A stretch of DNA of 64,000 nt from Muscardinus avellanarius (taxonomy: Eukaryota > Chordata > Mammalia > Rodentia > Gliridae), in NCBI GenBank assembly GCA_963383645.1, contig OY726560.1:70809399-70873398 (forward strand), given 5' to 3'. The position numbers and the translations under genes were made by a program. Shown here in pieces: positions 10,030 to 24,600 of the stretch. The notes beneath the pieces are model-generated. The model was not told the DNA's origin, did no database searches, and saw only the letters and a list, made by a program, of their open reading frames with translations. Numbering within the stretch: position 1 is the stretch's first letter; every line of letters starts with the position of its first letter.

Positions 10030-13000
10030 CTCTACATTATTCTATTATCATGAGAAAGAGTCTTATCTAACAAACTCAAAGACCCCTAACACGATCCTGT
10101 TTCTCTTTGGTGAAACAGTTCAGGATTCTCAGATGTACCAAAAGCCAGGCCTGAGATGAATTTCGCTTTCACAGTTCTAACTCCAATGACTTGTTAAATG
10201 TCGGCAAAGATAAAGTTTGTGACATGTCACTAGACCTATCGGTGTGCCATATAAAGGCTAAACTCAGAAGAAAAACGTGTTAGCAATGTGCTACTATTTA
10301 TAGATATGTAAGACGAAAGGATAACTGATTAATATGGGCACAGAAATAAACTCAGACTTCTACTTTTAGAACATTCATAAAATAACAACATTTCAGCTGG
10401 CCTGTCTACCAGGGAGTAGAAGTGCTCATTTGGGTAGGCAGATCTCAGTAATGAAATGTTTTGATTTGAAATGTAAATGTTTTTTTCCAGAGGTTTCAGA
10501 AATCCAGCTTGGAAGATTAATTTATTCTTGCCTGCTCCATGGGTAGCCTGGCTGTGGCAGTTGGACACTTCTGTACACAGAGCTGCTATTTGTTGCCACC
10601 AGTTAGGGGATGTGGTGTTTGGTCAAGAATACTGGTCTGGTTGTTCCTTCCAGAGAAAACTGATCCCGGTTACTGAACATAAAAGAACCTTTATCAAATA
10701 TTGACTGCATGAAATAACCTTTTTGGTAATGTTCTTTGCAGGAGCATTAGTCCTTCTCACTACCTTAAATCCTGTAGACACTAATAAGTGAAGATTAGTT
10801 TGCTGTATGTGCAAATTTCTGAATTTGCATTCCTAAATGTCCACTGCTGCCAAAGCTCAAAACAACAACAAAAACCCATAGTAGTTCTCCATCTTCAGAA
10901 TGGACAAGCTCATTTCTAAGATCCTGTCCCCAAATCCTATGAATCTGTGAAGATATGTATAGCCTAATCACTTTGACTTCAAAATGGAATCAGTGCTAGT
11001 TAATTTAAATTAACTATGTTTCTCCTAATCATGGAAACATGATCAAAGGGAAAAGGCCATATATTTCTTGTTACTGTTTTATGAATACAGCTTGAGGAAA
11101 ACCTGGCTTACTATTGTAAGACATGATTTACATTCTAAAAATTCTACTTACTTTCCATCTTTTGTGAAACTAAGACATTTATTTTGTCTAATTAAGGGAT
11201 TGCTACTGTGATTTCCCACTATGACATGTACAGAGAGGCATTCAGAATGATACCTAACTAACTTGCTGTGTTAGTGGATGGTCTCGAATGTGAGTCTGGA
11301 TCTATTGCTGTGTGGAATAGTTTTGGAAAACTAAATAATACAGTTTTATCTGAAAATTATAGATACTATTCATGAAAGTAGACAAACACATATTTCTGAA
11401 CACTGTGCTGGGCTAAACAGAACTTTTCAGAGGACCCCTTGCAGAATGGATAGTAATACTGGGACCATACTATAAAGTCAGAAGCTATATAAAAATCATG
11501 ATGACTCCCAGCTATGTACAGTGTCCCTGGGAAGACTTTCACGGCTTCCCTGTGTTTGGCTGAGTCCTAGTTAGTCTAAGGAAGCATTTCAAGAAGTTAT
11601 CACCATCCAACCATTAAATTCACCTAGTCAGAGGATGCAGAAGGAGAAGGCTGCAGGTTATGTGTGTATTTAATATGCTTACTAACCTGTGCTAGGTGCG
11701 ATAAGAGATGGATAAGCAAAGTAGATTCCTTTCCTCATGGAACTTATAATCTAGTAGGTTTGGATAAAATAACTGTGATGGCCTTAGAAGATCTTGTTTT
11801 TTTGTTTTTGTTTTTTACTCTTAGTCTCTTGAATTTATAGGTTATAACTAAGGGTTTGTGTGTTGCTCAGGGGCTATGGAATACTGTTTCTCATTCATTT
11901 ATCTGGTTAGATGTAATTAAATCCACAGGGACTGAATCTAAATTATGGAAACTGGTGGCCCATGAGCCATATTTCATTTGTACACTGGAAACCAGGACAA
12001 ATTCAACAGAAACATCCAGACTGCTGATTGCTCTTGAAAGCTGGAAGTTCTAATAACAGGAGGGCCTGAATGTCTACTTGTTGATAATGAACTGTAACTG
12101 AATAGCTCCTTCAATGAGATGGGTCATGTGCTTTCCAGTTCACCAAAGTCCCAGATACTCCCTATTGCATGAACTACTTTGTTCATTTCTATTACCTACT
12201 TGGGCCCTGTGGACATATGAGTCTGTGAACTGAATCTATACAAACATTATCTTAAGTGAGTGGTGAGATTGTCAGCATTCTAAACACTGATGAAGTAGGG
12301 AAGAAGCAGCTATCTCAAGGCCCTTGCTTACCTGGAGTGATGAGTAGAAAGCAGTGCTACTCATGATAAGAAGGATGCTGTGGATATTCCAGCTCTTAGC
12401 TCTGCTTCATTGTCAGAAAGAGACCCATGAATGCTTTTACTTTGGGCAGAAGTGTCCATGGTATTATAAAGATCCCTGCTTTTGCCATACTGGCCAGGAG
12501 GGATAAGGGAAAACTCTGGGTATGGTAACCAGGATTTATTCACCAATCTAGTGCTCATGGTTTGGTGCTCTGTACTAAGATGGTGAATTGCAGTAAACAG
12601 AATCTTGGCCAGTTAGGATCTGCTGTACTAGCTCAAGAGAAGTTAAACAAAGGATGAACTCTCTAATGGGATTCCTGGGAGAGGGAGTTCTAAATCTAGT
12701 ATGATTCTTCCAAATAAAGGATGGCAACTCAGTTTATTTTTTTAACCAACATTTAAATAAATCAAGGCCCAAAGGAACACAGATATGTCTACAACATGTT
12801 TTCTGTGCATGTATGTTTCTATCATGCTGAGCCTCATTATGATGGTACATTACAATAAACCAATAAAAATATAATAAAATACAACCTTCCAAATTCATTG
12901 GGAAGCCATTTTGTGATAGTTTCATCTTAAAGAGCATGCCTATCTGTACCCAAATGGTAGGAATTTATAACTCTTTATAATGAAAAATAATATTAGCAGT

Positions 13001-15056
13001 CCTTTTGGAATAACTTTGCATAATTTTATAGGAACCTTGAAAAGCACAGAAATGGGAAACAGGGAAAGTTTCACATAGCTCAAGATCAACTTGGTTGTTT
13101 TTGTCTTGAGTTTTCATAAAGGATCCTTTTACTTTTACCATAAAATCTTCACTTAAGCGACAGTTTTATGGACGATCGTAAAGGAAAAGGAGCCTGGGTC
13201 TTTTCTTGCTGGGGAAGGTGAAAACTGCTGTGTACTGTCAAGGAGACCTGAGAATGGTTAGAAGAGCCATGGATTTTGGTCTCCCCTAACATGCCCCAAA
13301 TAGAACATACTTCCTGGAGGCTTTGTGCCTCTTAGCAGGCATGGGTTGCACTGTGCCTCTTACCTGGGGCAGTGTTCCTTTCACCAGTGCAGGGATATCG
13401 GCCTTGGTATAACCAATGGCAGCTAGGCCATCATCGACATTGAGATCAAACAGGAATTTCCGGAGTGTGTCTGCCAACACCAGCCCAGCATCTTGGATCC
13501 TGGCAGTGCGTGTGTCAGCTCCTAGAAGACAGGAAGTGCAGACTGTAGAGAGAGAGAGAGAAGCAGCAGGCTCTGGGTATCATTCAGCCATAGACCAGCC
13601 GATTATGTACCCACTGCCATCTCCAAACACTGAGGACAAGAGCAGCAACTGTACCTCCCTCAATGTGGCTTAAAGGTCAATGATCAATCTCAAAGAAGAC
13701 ACAATGGCGGGGCCAGACCAAGGAACCAAGGACCTCTGTAAGAGAAGTCAGCTGGGGTTAACTTGGTGCTCCCATTTCTAAGGAACAACCAGTTCCTACC
13801 TGATCACCCTGTGTTGTGGGGAAGAAGAAGAAAAGAGGCAAGAAATGATGCAGAAAGAAGGTCAGGACAAGGCTGGTTGGCCAGAGGAGGAAGAAGCGAT
13901 GGCAGGAGAAACAGCTTGTGTGCTTTTCAAGGCTTGGAATTTGCTGACATCTAGAGGTGTGCATGTTCAACGTTTTTGCTCATAGGAACTTTATAGAAAA
14001 AGATGAGCCTTTCGCAAATGCCTCGAGAGTCAAGGACACAGAAGCACCAGAATCCCATTTTAACTGCCAAAAAGAAAAACAACAGGCGTGGTGGCGCACG
14101 CTTGTAATCCCCGCGCTTGGGAGGCGGAGCAGGAGGATCGCACAGGTTTGTAGTCAGCCTTGCTGGTTTAAGAGACCCTGTTTTCCAAATAATAATAGTA
14201 AAAAAAAAAAAAAAAAAAAAAAAAGGTCTGGGAGTGTAGCCCGGAGGGAGAAGGGCTTCCAGGAACCCCAGTACCACCAAAACAAACAAACAAACAAACA
14301 AACAGGATTACAGGTGACCAGCGTAGGAAACATTTCCTCTCTGTAGCTATAAAACTTTTAAATGTTGGATTCTGTTGCCCAAGGGCAGGGAGGTTGCACC
14401 CATTAAATATTATAATATCAGCTGGGCAGAAGCCGGGACACCAAGACTCTCAGAGAACAGTGTTTCATGTGTAGATACTAATGAGGTCAGTGAAGAGGCA
14501 AGAAGGCAAGACATGATTTGTCAGGACAGAGTTTTGATAGAATTAATAAATCATCACATATATAATCATAGAGATGTTGATCTTGAAGAGCCATGGGGTT
14601 CTGTTTTTAGGCAGGGTGAAAATTCCCACAGGGAGGGTGCTGAGTTTCCTGGCCTGAGCACCGCCCTGTTCCTCCTCTCTCTGAGTGTTCCACTCCCTGC
14701 CAGGAAGGGAGCAAATGCAGCACTGCCTGAAGTCTCCCGAGGATGCATAGCTCACCACAAAACCAAGCATGCTACTAACTCGGGTGTAAGCTTTCTGTTC
14801 TGTGATGGGAAGGACAGTTTAGTAATCTGGAAAAGGTTACAGATACAGGGTGAGCTGGAGAGCAGCTGGATGAAAGCGAAGCCTTGCTTGACGTGACCAG
14901 TCTGTACTACCCAGAGGCAGCTAACATCTGGGTAAAGTGGAGAGGCGACACATGATGCTGGGTTTATGATGTTTTCATGTTCTAGGATGGCTGCCATAAA
15001 ACACACCATCAAAACCTCTGGGGTTTCCTATGAAGCTTTTTTAGAAACGAGAAACA

Positions 15057-15113
<57 letters not shown>

Positions 15114-18100
15114 GAAAGAGAGAGAAACTAAAGCAAAGAAAATCTAAGATTACATAGAGAATGAGAATATTTAATAAATATTTAATATCCCAAGTATGGG
15201 ATAATATTAAATTTTCCTATGCGAAAAGGACAAATATGGGTCTTTCTAGCCTATATTTTACCTAACAGGGGAAGGCTTTCTTAGTAGGTAATGCAGATGG
15301 CTGCCTGGCTGTGAACTTTAAGTTTGCTAAGATTTTCCCCATTTATCATCAATCTAGCCTCTACAACCCCCACCCCAGACCCATTTACAATGTTTGCATG
15401 TTTACAAAGACAGCTGCCTCCCAATATCTCCTATCCAAAGAAAAAGGGACACAGGATTTTCAGGAAAGTTGGCAGCATGTTCTCACAGCACTTGCTGGGA
15501 AACCAGGCCTGCCCTGGATTCTGACATTAAGATTCTCGACACAGCCCCTGCAGCTCGGTGGGAACACAAATGGCCAGTGTGAAAGGGAAGCTGAGAGGAA
15601 GCCGTGTGCGCCGAGGATGTCTGCGGTCATGCCTACCTCCTTGGAAATAGTCTCTCCAACGGCTGCAGCTAGAAGAGCATAATGAAGTTTTCTTTTTAGC
15701 TTTTCCCTTCCTACCTTAGACTCAAGTAGGGGAATGCGATGTTTTGCAAATTAATCAAATACTCAAGTCTGCTTAAAAGAGTTCTAATTTCAGAAAACCA
15801 CCAATATTTTACTTTCTACTACAGCTAGCTATCAGGAACTTTATTTTTGGTACTGGGGATTGAATCCAAGGGCATTCTACTCCGAGCTATACTCCCAACC
15901 CTATTTTTTATGCTTTATTTTGAAACAGGGTCTCACTAAGTTGTGGAGGGCCTCACTAAGTAGCTGAGGCTGGCTGCGAATCTGCAATCCTCCTGTCTCA
16001 GTCTTCCAAGTACTGGGATTACAAGCATGGGCCACCATGCCTGGCTCAGGAACATCATTTTATTTATGGTAAGGTTAAAAAAGCACTGTGGGGGCCAGTC
16101 GTGGTGGCACATGCTTGTACTCCCAGCATTCGGGAGGCAGAGACCGGAAGATTACGGTTCACGGACAGCCTCAGCTACTTAGCAAGGCCCTTCGCAACTC
16201 AGTGAGATCCTGTTTCAAAAAAAATAAAAGACTAAAAAAATAGCACTGGGGGTGTAGCTTGGAGGTAGAATGCCCCTGGGTTCCATCCCCAGTACGAAAA
16301 AAAAAAAAGAAAAAAGAAAAAAGAAAAGCACTGTGGGTATCTTATTAGACATAATTTATTCTAAAGTATGGCAAACAGATTGCTCACTGGGAGTTATTTT
16401 GTAAGGTCTCTCATGTTTAGTTTCCCTGTGATTGGGAGCTTATTGTTGCTTCCTGATTTAGATTCATTTTTTTTATCAATTCATCATAGTAAAAACCAAT
16501 TATAACATTAATAGTATATACAGAGTTATACTTTCCTTGTCGATGAAAGCAGAGGAAATAATGTTACTACAAACTTAAAATAATCAACATTTGGTTCTGT
16601 TTCATTCTTGACAGACTCTTATACAGAAAAAATTATAATATTTTAGTGCTAGGTAATGCTTTGGGCAAGTGATGGACATGTTAATATTAATCTACCCAAA
16701 ACTGAATTTTATTTTTTGGTATTATTCTTTACACTGATCCTCAGAAGCAATCCTAGGAAACACTCCAAGTGTGTGGGTCACAAGTTTCTGAATAATAGTT
16801 CATACCCAATATTTCCGCTGTCTCCAGGTGTCGCTCTGGAAACATCTGGGCCGTGAAAGTGAACACCGCTGGGGATGTGAGCACCACAGAAAGGCCATGG
16901 GGCTGGGGAGAGATGGACAGCAAAGCTGTTCTTCCTGCTGCACATTCTGGGCACTATTTTATTCCAAGAAGTTAAGAATTAACAAATATAAGCTGGGGGT
17001 GTAGCTCACCCTGTAGCATGCATAAGGCCCTGGGTGCAATCCCCAGCACAGCAAAAACCAGCAAACAAACAAAACCAAAAATATGACAAATATACTTATG
17101 AAAATTGTGAAGAATATAATTAAATAAATTTTTATGATTTTTTTTACCACCAGTGGGTGATCCATATTGTAATCCTTTGCTTTATATGTCTTCACTAAAC
17201 CTGAAATTGGATAAGACATTCCATGGCTAGAAAAGGAAAAAAAAATTATATTGATAATGCAGATATCAGAATTCAAGTCAACAACATACACACTTATGGG
17301 AGAGCCCTTCATAGTCTCTGGACCATATTGTTACCTCATAGAGTTACATGTTCTGTTTTCTTGGATGTAAGGATATACTATGATGTACTCCCAGGTTAGT
17401 ATATTCACTAGTAAAACCTCTGCAATGGCCAAATTCAAGTGATAGAATTGTACGCCATTCAATGACATGCAAGCTGGGAAACCAGTGATATGTCCTTCTA
17501 ATAAATGTTAGATTCTTTCACATGTTATATATGAATGTCATTGAATTATAATGGAATATTCTAGCCTAAGAAGCCATGTTAACCAATTAATGTTTACCTG
17601 AGTTCTCTTTCCTAAATTCTACAGTATTTATTTATATTTAGTTTTTATCAAAAAGAGGCATCATGTTTTTGTTTTCAATGAAAAAAATATTTATGTCATA
17701 TTGAATTCTCAGTGAACAAATAATAAAATACTATAGTTTACTAGATGATTCAGAAGACAAATACTGTAACAATATATTTACAATTAATATAGTAAAAATT
17801 AAATGTTTCACAAAGTAAAATGGTTTATAGTTTTTTCAGTATGGGTTATTGGATAACTGCTTCTGAAAAAGATTTACATTTCATGGAAAATATTTTGGTG
17901 AATTATGAGAATATTTTTCAAAAAAAGGAGTTCCCAGCCCATCCTTCATGAAACAAATCAGAAGCTAAAGGTCTGGGATGTTGGGTATTTGGAATATGCT
18001 TTACTTCTCTTGGGTTCAGAAAATTATTTCTTAGTGTGCTTTCATTTCTTAGTGTGCATTTCAGTGTGATAGAGTTCATGGAGCTTTCAAAGGTAATTTT

Positions 18101-18910
18101 CTAACAAAAAAAATTTAGGTTGATGAATCTTAACAGTTATCTATGCTCTTTGTAGTAAGTAAAAATTACTCACAACCTATTTACTTCTAGTCATTTCATA
18201 TGTGCATGTAGTTAATGATCACAATATGCCTATAGTTTTATACATTGTTTTTGTTACTTTTCTTTTTTTTTTTTTCTTTTTGGTGGTACTGGGCTCTTGG
18301 AAACCCTTCCTCCGGGCTATACTCCCAGACCTATTTTTTTTTTTTTTTTGGAAACAGGGTCTCTTAAGCCAGCACAACTGGCTCCAGACCTGCACAATCC
18401 TCCTGTCTCCACCTCCCAAGTGCGGGGATTACAAGAGTGTGCCACCATGCCCGGCGAGTGGCCTTATTTTATGAAGTACAACCATTAACTGTTGGAAATT
18501 TAGGTGGCATCCAAAAATTTCAATTATTAATAACACTTAGGCGAACATTCTTTTAAGGAAATTTGTTCATCATATCATGGATACTTCTTTAGGCTAGATT
18601 CCTAGAAGTGAATTAATGGGCCAAAGGGAATACATATTTTTCAGGCTATGGGTTCATTTTGTTTACTTGCTTTTGGAAAGATGTAACCAATGTATGCTCC
18701 CATTAATGGTGCAGTTTGAGGATTGCTATTTCTTTGCACTCACTACCTACAAAGGCCTACTTTTTGTTCTTAATGTTCACCGGTTTTCAGTTTTAAAGCA
18801 ATATAGCAAAGTTCCTACCAAACAGATAAATTCTGGGCTACTGACAAAGATTTTCATTCCTTTCTTTTGTGTGTGTGTTTGTGTGTGTGTGTGTCTATGT
18901 GTATGTCTCT

Positions 18911-19009
<99 letters not shown>

Positions 19010-21398
19010 TTGATTAGGGGAGAAAAATCCTGTATTTCAGGCTTTAAAAAAAATCTACAACATGTGCTGAAGATGAATCTCAACCCTTATCCACTGCTGG
19101 TGTGAATGAAAAATGGTGCAGTCACTGTGGGAAAGAGTTTGAAACACAGAACTACCATATGATCCAGAAGTTCTACTTTTATGTATAAAATAGATAAAAC
19201 ATACATGTATGCAAAAACATGTGCAGGAGTGATCCTAACAACCATTTACAATAGCCCCAAATGATAACAACACAAATGTCCATCAGCTGATAAATGGGTA
19301 AATAAAATGTGGCATATTCATACCATAGAATGTAATTTAGCACTAGGTGTGGTAGTACGTGCTTGTAATCCCATTACTTGGGAGGCTAAGACAGAAGGAT
19401 GACAGGCTGGAGGTCAGCCTTAGTAATTTAGGGAGACATTGTTTCAAAATAAGAAATAAAATAGGGCTGGGGTATAGCTAGAGGTAAAGAGCCCCTGGGT
19501 CCAATATCTAGTACTACCAGAAGTTGTGTGGCAATAAAAAGGAATGAAGTGCAGATACATGGATAAACCTTGGAAACGTTATGCTAAGTAAAACAAGCCA
19601 AACACAAATGGCCATATATGATATAATTTCATGTATATAAAATGCTCAGAATGGGGAACCTGTAGAGACAGGTTCTGATTCGATCAGTAGTTAGTACTGA
19701 GGGAGGTAGAAAATTGGTGGACAAAACCTAAGGGGAATGAGATTTCTTTGGGATAAAAAAAAAAAGTTCTAGCCAGACATGGTGCTGTGTACTTGTAATC
19801 ACAGTACTTGGGAGGCTGAGGCAGGTGGATCCCAGGTTTGCGGCCAGCCTGAGCAACTTAGTGAGGCCCTCTGCAACTTAGTAAGACCCTGCTTCAAAAT
19901 AAAAGAAGGCTGGGGATGTAGCTCTGAGGTAGAATGTCCCGGGTTCCATCCCCTGTACCACATACACGCACAAAATAAATAAATTAACAAAATGTTTTAT
20001 ATGGTTCTGCAACCATTAATTTTAGATAGTTGCGGAACTTTTTTTATACACTAAAAAATATCAAACTTCACACGCTAAGTGGACAAATTGCATTGTTTAT
20101 AAACCAAATCTTTAAAAGCCATTATAAAAAATTCATGACCCAATAAACTGCATTCAAACTAAGGAAGTATTTAGGGATCTTATATTAAATTCCTGCCTTC
20201 TATATTATATTTAAATATTACTGCTTGCCTTAAATTAAATATTTGTTTTCTAATTTTTAAAAGCAATAGCTTGAACAATAACGTTTCCTACTCACTTACC
20301 ATAGATGCACGCCAGCATTTCCAAAGCCAATACCCGCAAAAGCACTGGCCAAGTGCATATTAGACCTTGCTTCCAAGTCATCAGGGCTTCTGACAGCTCT
20401 GTGAATTATATAAATACTGAACAGTAACATCAACATTGGCATTTCCTACTGGATAAAGAGATGCCTTAGGGAAAGATTAGGGGGGTGGAATGCTACTGGA
20501 TACGAAGAAAAATTAGGCAAGTCATTCAAACGATGCCTTGTCTTCTAAATGAAAACCAAAGGGAAACGTACTTTCTCATTAATGGTTTTACCAAAGCATA
20601 ATAAATATGCTGTCAGCTACCCGTGTCATATAAAAGTGCCCAGGGCAGCAGAGCCCTGATCTTTGCGCTGTGAGGGCTGCCCTGGGGAAGTGCCCTAAGA
20701 CTCATTCTTCTTCTTCATTTGTCAGTGACCTTGACTGATGGCATCTGTGAATGGACTTAGAGTAAACATGTTCTCTTAATGTATCAGGAGCCCCTGTCAC
20801 CCCAGGCTACCTGCCATCCACCCTGCCTGTTCAGCCAGTTTTCTTCAGGTGACACCCAAACTTGACTTGCTGGGGACCTCTTTTGGTGCCCGTGGAAACT
20901 GCACATCTATTTCATCCTGTTTTAGTGGAAGTGGGATGTCACCATAGGACGATCCTTTGCTTAAAGCTCATGTGTCCCCAAAACCACTTCAGAAAAGCAA
21001 ACTCCCAAAGGCCATTCTGAAGCAAAGTCTCAAAGGCCCTTCTGAGATTGGGCTCAGCTTTTCTGCACACATGGCCTGGAAGCCCTGTCCCAGGGAGGAA
21101 GCTTGAGGACCAGCAAGCAAACCACTTCCTCTTGGTGTTCCTTGATTTTACCTCAGGTAAAGGCTCTTGTTCTGACAGAAAAGTGCCACAGCCTTCTTTG
21201 CTCCCTTCATATAGCATGGTTGGACGTTTGCATTTTTCTTCCAAACCCCAATATTAGTTCCTTATTCTCCATTAACAAGGTGCTGTCACAGGCCATGGGG
21301 CTTTCAGCCATCTTCTGGCCATCTTGTCTCTTGCCTCTCCCTGTGGCTCTGCCAACCTTTTTTTCTTTGTTTTTCTCTTTCTTTCTTCTTTCTTTCTC

Positions 21399-21450
<52 letters not shown>

Positions 21451-21531
21451 TCATCTTTCATTTTTTCCCCCAGTACCAGGGATTGAACCCAGGGGGATTC
21501 TACCTCTGAGCTATACCCCCAGCCCTAATTT

Positions 21532-21603
<72 letters not shown>

Positions 21604-24600
21604 TTGTGGTACTGGGGATGAAACCCTTCTACCTCTGGGCTACACTCCCAGACCTATTTTATATTTTATTTGGAAACAGGGTCTCTTAAGCCAGCACGGC
21701 TGGCTTCAAACCTGTGCGATCCTCCTGTCTCCACCTCCCAAGTGCAGAGATTACAAGCATGCACCACCACGCCTGGCTATCCTTTATATTTTTAAACAGG
21801 GTCTCCCTAAGTTGTGGAAGCCTCACTAAGTAGCTGAAGCTGGCCGTGAACCAGTGATCCTACTGTCAGTCTCCCAAGTACTAGGACTACAAATGTGTGC
21901 CACCACACCTGGCTTCTGCCAACCCTTTTGTCCCTGTCAAACAAACTGGCTCACCATTATCTTTGTCTGCTTTTATCTAGTCCAATGCTGCTGTGTTTCC
22001 CAGGGTCTCCCATGTTGCTTCCCCATCTCTGTTCTACTACAAAATGTGACTCCAAAGCCCCTCTCCAGTGGAGCTGCTCTATGCCTCTGGTGTCGTGTTT
22101 CATCTTTGAGTGCAGTTGGCCATCCATACTGTGAGTTCTGCACCAACCCCTTCAACTCACCAGGCATGGAAAACATCCAGAAAAAAAAACCACACCTGAA
22201 GAGAACACATGCATGCGCTTCTTCTGTCCATACTCCCTAAATACAGTGTAACAACTGGTTACACAGCAGTTGCACTGTATGAAGTATTGCAAGCAATACA
22301 GAGACGTGTGCAAATGCCATGCCCCTTTTCATAAAGGAGACTTGAGTGTTTGTGGACTTTGGTGTTAGAGTCCTGAAATTAGTGTCCCAAGGACACTGAG
22401 GGACACTGTATGTTGGCCATCCCAGGAGCCTTTTGCTATTTCTTCTCTCATGACCCATAGCTATAAATACATGTATTTTAAGTCTTTAATCTTTTAATTA
22501 ATTATTTTTAGAGATAAAATCTCACTGCATTGTCCATCTGGCTTTGAGCTCCTGGGTGCCCTCCTCTCTCTCCCCGGTACCTAGGACTATAGGTGTCTAG
22601 CACTGCATCTGGTTTGTATATTAATTCTTAAAAATTTCAGAACCTTTTAGAAATCCTTTTACATTTTTAGCTTCTTATATCTCCTGGATCAGCAATCTCT
22701 ACACATTTCTTTCTTAAATTTAGGTCAGGAGAGTTGACTCGATGGGTGGCTTCTATGTACCTTTGGGAGGACCTGGGTGGGCACAACCAACATCTACCTA
22801 TTTTGCACAGGGAGCTGAGTCTCAAAAGACATCTGGCCTCATCCTGGCTTGGGCTGTGAGGCTTTGAAGAACAAGCCCATTTATGGTATCTACATCCTTC
22901 ATAAATTAGGGGCTTCCCTCTGTCCCTGGGCAGCTTTGCCTTTTCAGACTCAAGAGCCCAGCTCTCAGCTCCTCCTCCGATGCCTTCAGAGCACATGGTG
23001 CCTGGGTTCCTCCACGTCCATGGGCCGACGTGGTGACCAGACCTGCTCAGGATGTCATGTTTCACGTGAGGGCAGGATGTAGTTTTCCTGTTCTGTTTCT
23101 ATGCCCTCGGGGTGACATACCTCTTGAGGTACTTAGCAACAATCCGCAGTGCGTGAACAGCCCAAATGTCGCTGATTGGGTTGCTGCCCTGGTATGCTGG
23201 TCGCATGATGGGATTGGAAGGACAGGGGCTCCGCAGGTGGTAGGGAAGGGCAGTGTAGGACTCCAGGGCATGGCTAATAAGAAATATTTAAAATACACAG
23301 GATGAGCCAGGCGTGGTGGCGCACACTTGTAATCCCTGCACTTGGGAGGCTGAGACAGGAGGATCGCACAGGTTCCAAGCCAGCCTCAGCTACTTAGTGA
23401 GGCTCTCAGCAACTTAGTGAGACCCTGTTTCCAAATAATATATAAAATAGATCTGGGAGTATAGCCAAGAGGTAGAAAGCCTCTAGGTTCCACACACAGT
23501 ACCACTAAATAAATAAATAAATAAATACACAGGATGAAAGCACTGTCTTCCTCTTCCCCCTGACCAAGCACAAACTATCATGTACTCTACTGCAGATATG
23601 CTGTTTAGCACTGATGATCACAATATATTCCACCAGCCAGCCTCTTGTCTGTGATAGTCATCGCTTAGTACAGAGATTAAGATAGTCAAATTCACATTAG
23701 CAGCACTACAGCGATCAATATTGACCAATGGGTACTTAATTACATTTAAGTAGGAGTTAAGAAGCCCTAGAATATGTTGCACAGAGGAGGGAGACTGTGC
23801 AACAATCAAGGACAGTGACTGTGGACTGTGTATCTCAAAAAGCTACAAGGAAGGGCTTTGAACGTTTTCTCCACAGAGAAGTGATAAGTGCTTGATATGT
23901 CTCACTTGATCACACAGATGTGTACACACAGCAAACCAAAACGCGGTGCCACACTAACATGTACAACTTTTGTCTCTTAAGGTATCAATTAAGAATAAAT
24001 TTTAAAAGATTACATATTATTCTTTCCCAGGGTAAATAAGTCATTGTGATGCTGAATTATTAAACATTTGATCCATGGGGGAAAAAGCTCTGAATGTAAA
24101 AGATGACTTCTCTGTAGAAGATATCCATCATTGCCAAGACATCCTGCTGCCTCGGCATCTATGTGTTGAGGACCCCCACTCCACATAGTTATCGGCAAAA
24201 AGCCCCGAGAAAGAGGTATCGTCTCTGGCAGAAAATATCCCCCACTTTAGATATCCTTCATAACTATTATTCTCTTGGTATTCTTTTAACTCTCTACACG
24301 AATTGCTCTGATGATGTGAGATCAGAAATTGAGTCCGTGGAAATAAACGTCCTTGGCTTTGCTCAATAGTAAGGAAAAAACTGGCCAGAACTCAGATGCT
24401 GTGATAAGCATTCCAGCTGCAGCAATCACAAAGGGTCTCCGATCCTCACTCCTATCACTAGGTTAAGCTATTAACTCCGGTAACCGATAGCTCAGTTTAA
24501 GGAAACTTTGTTTACCCTTGAGACCCTGCCTAGAAACTTTGGGTGTGACTTCAAAGCAATTTGACTGAAGGACAGCTTAATTGCCAAAATACAATAGAGC

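Noticed and set aside
13535..13680. Possible additional ADHFE1 exon near an AG-rich tract
   Set aside because: The 467-codon frame is already complete and no paired splice sites keep the frame.
14375..14896. 173-codon plus-strand open frame in ADHFE1 intron 12
   Set aside because: No domain, no splice context and low-complexity composition. It runs opposite to the host gene.
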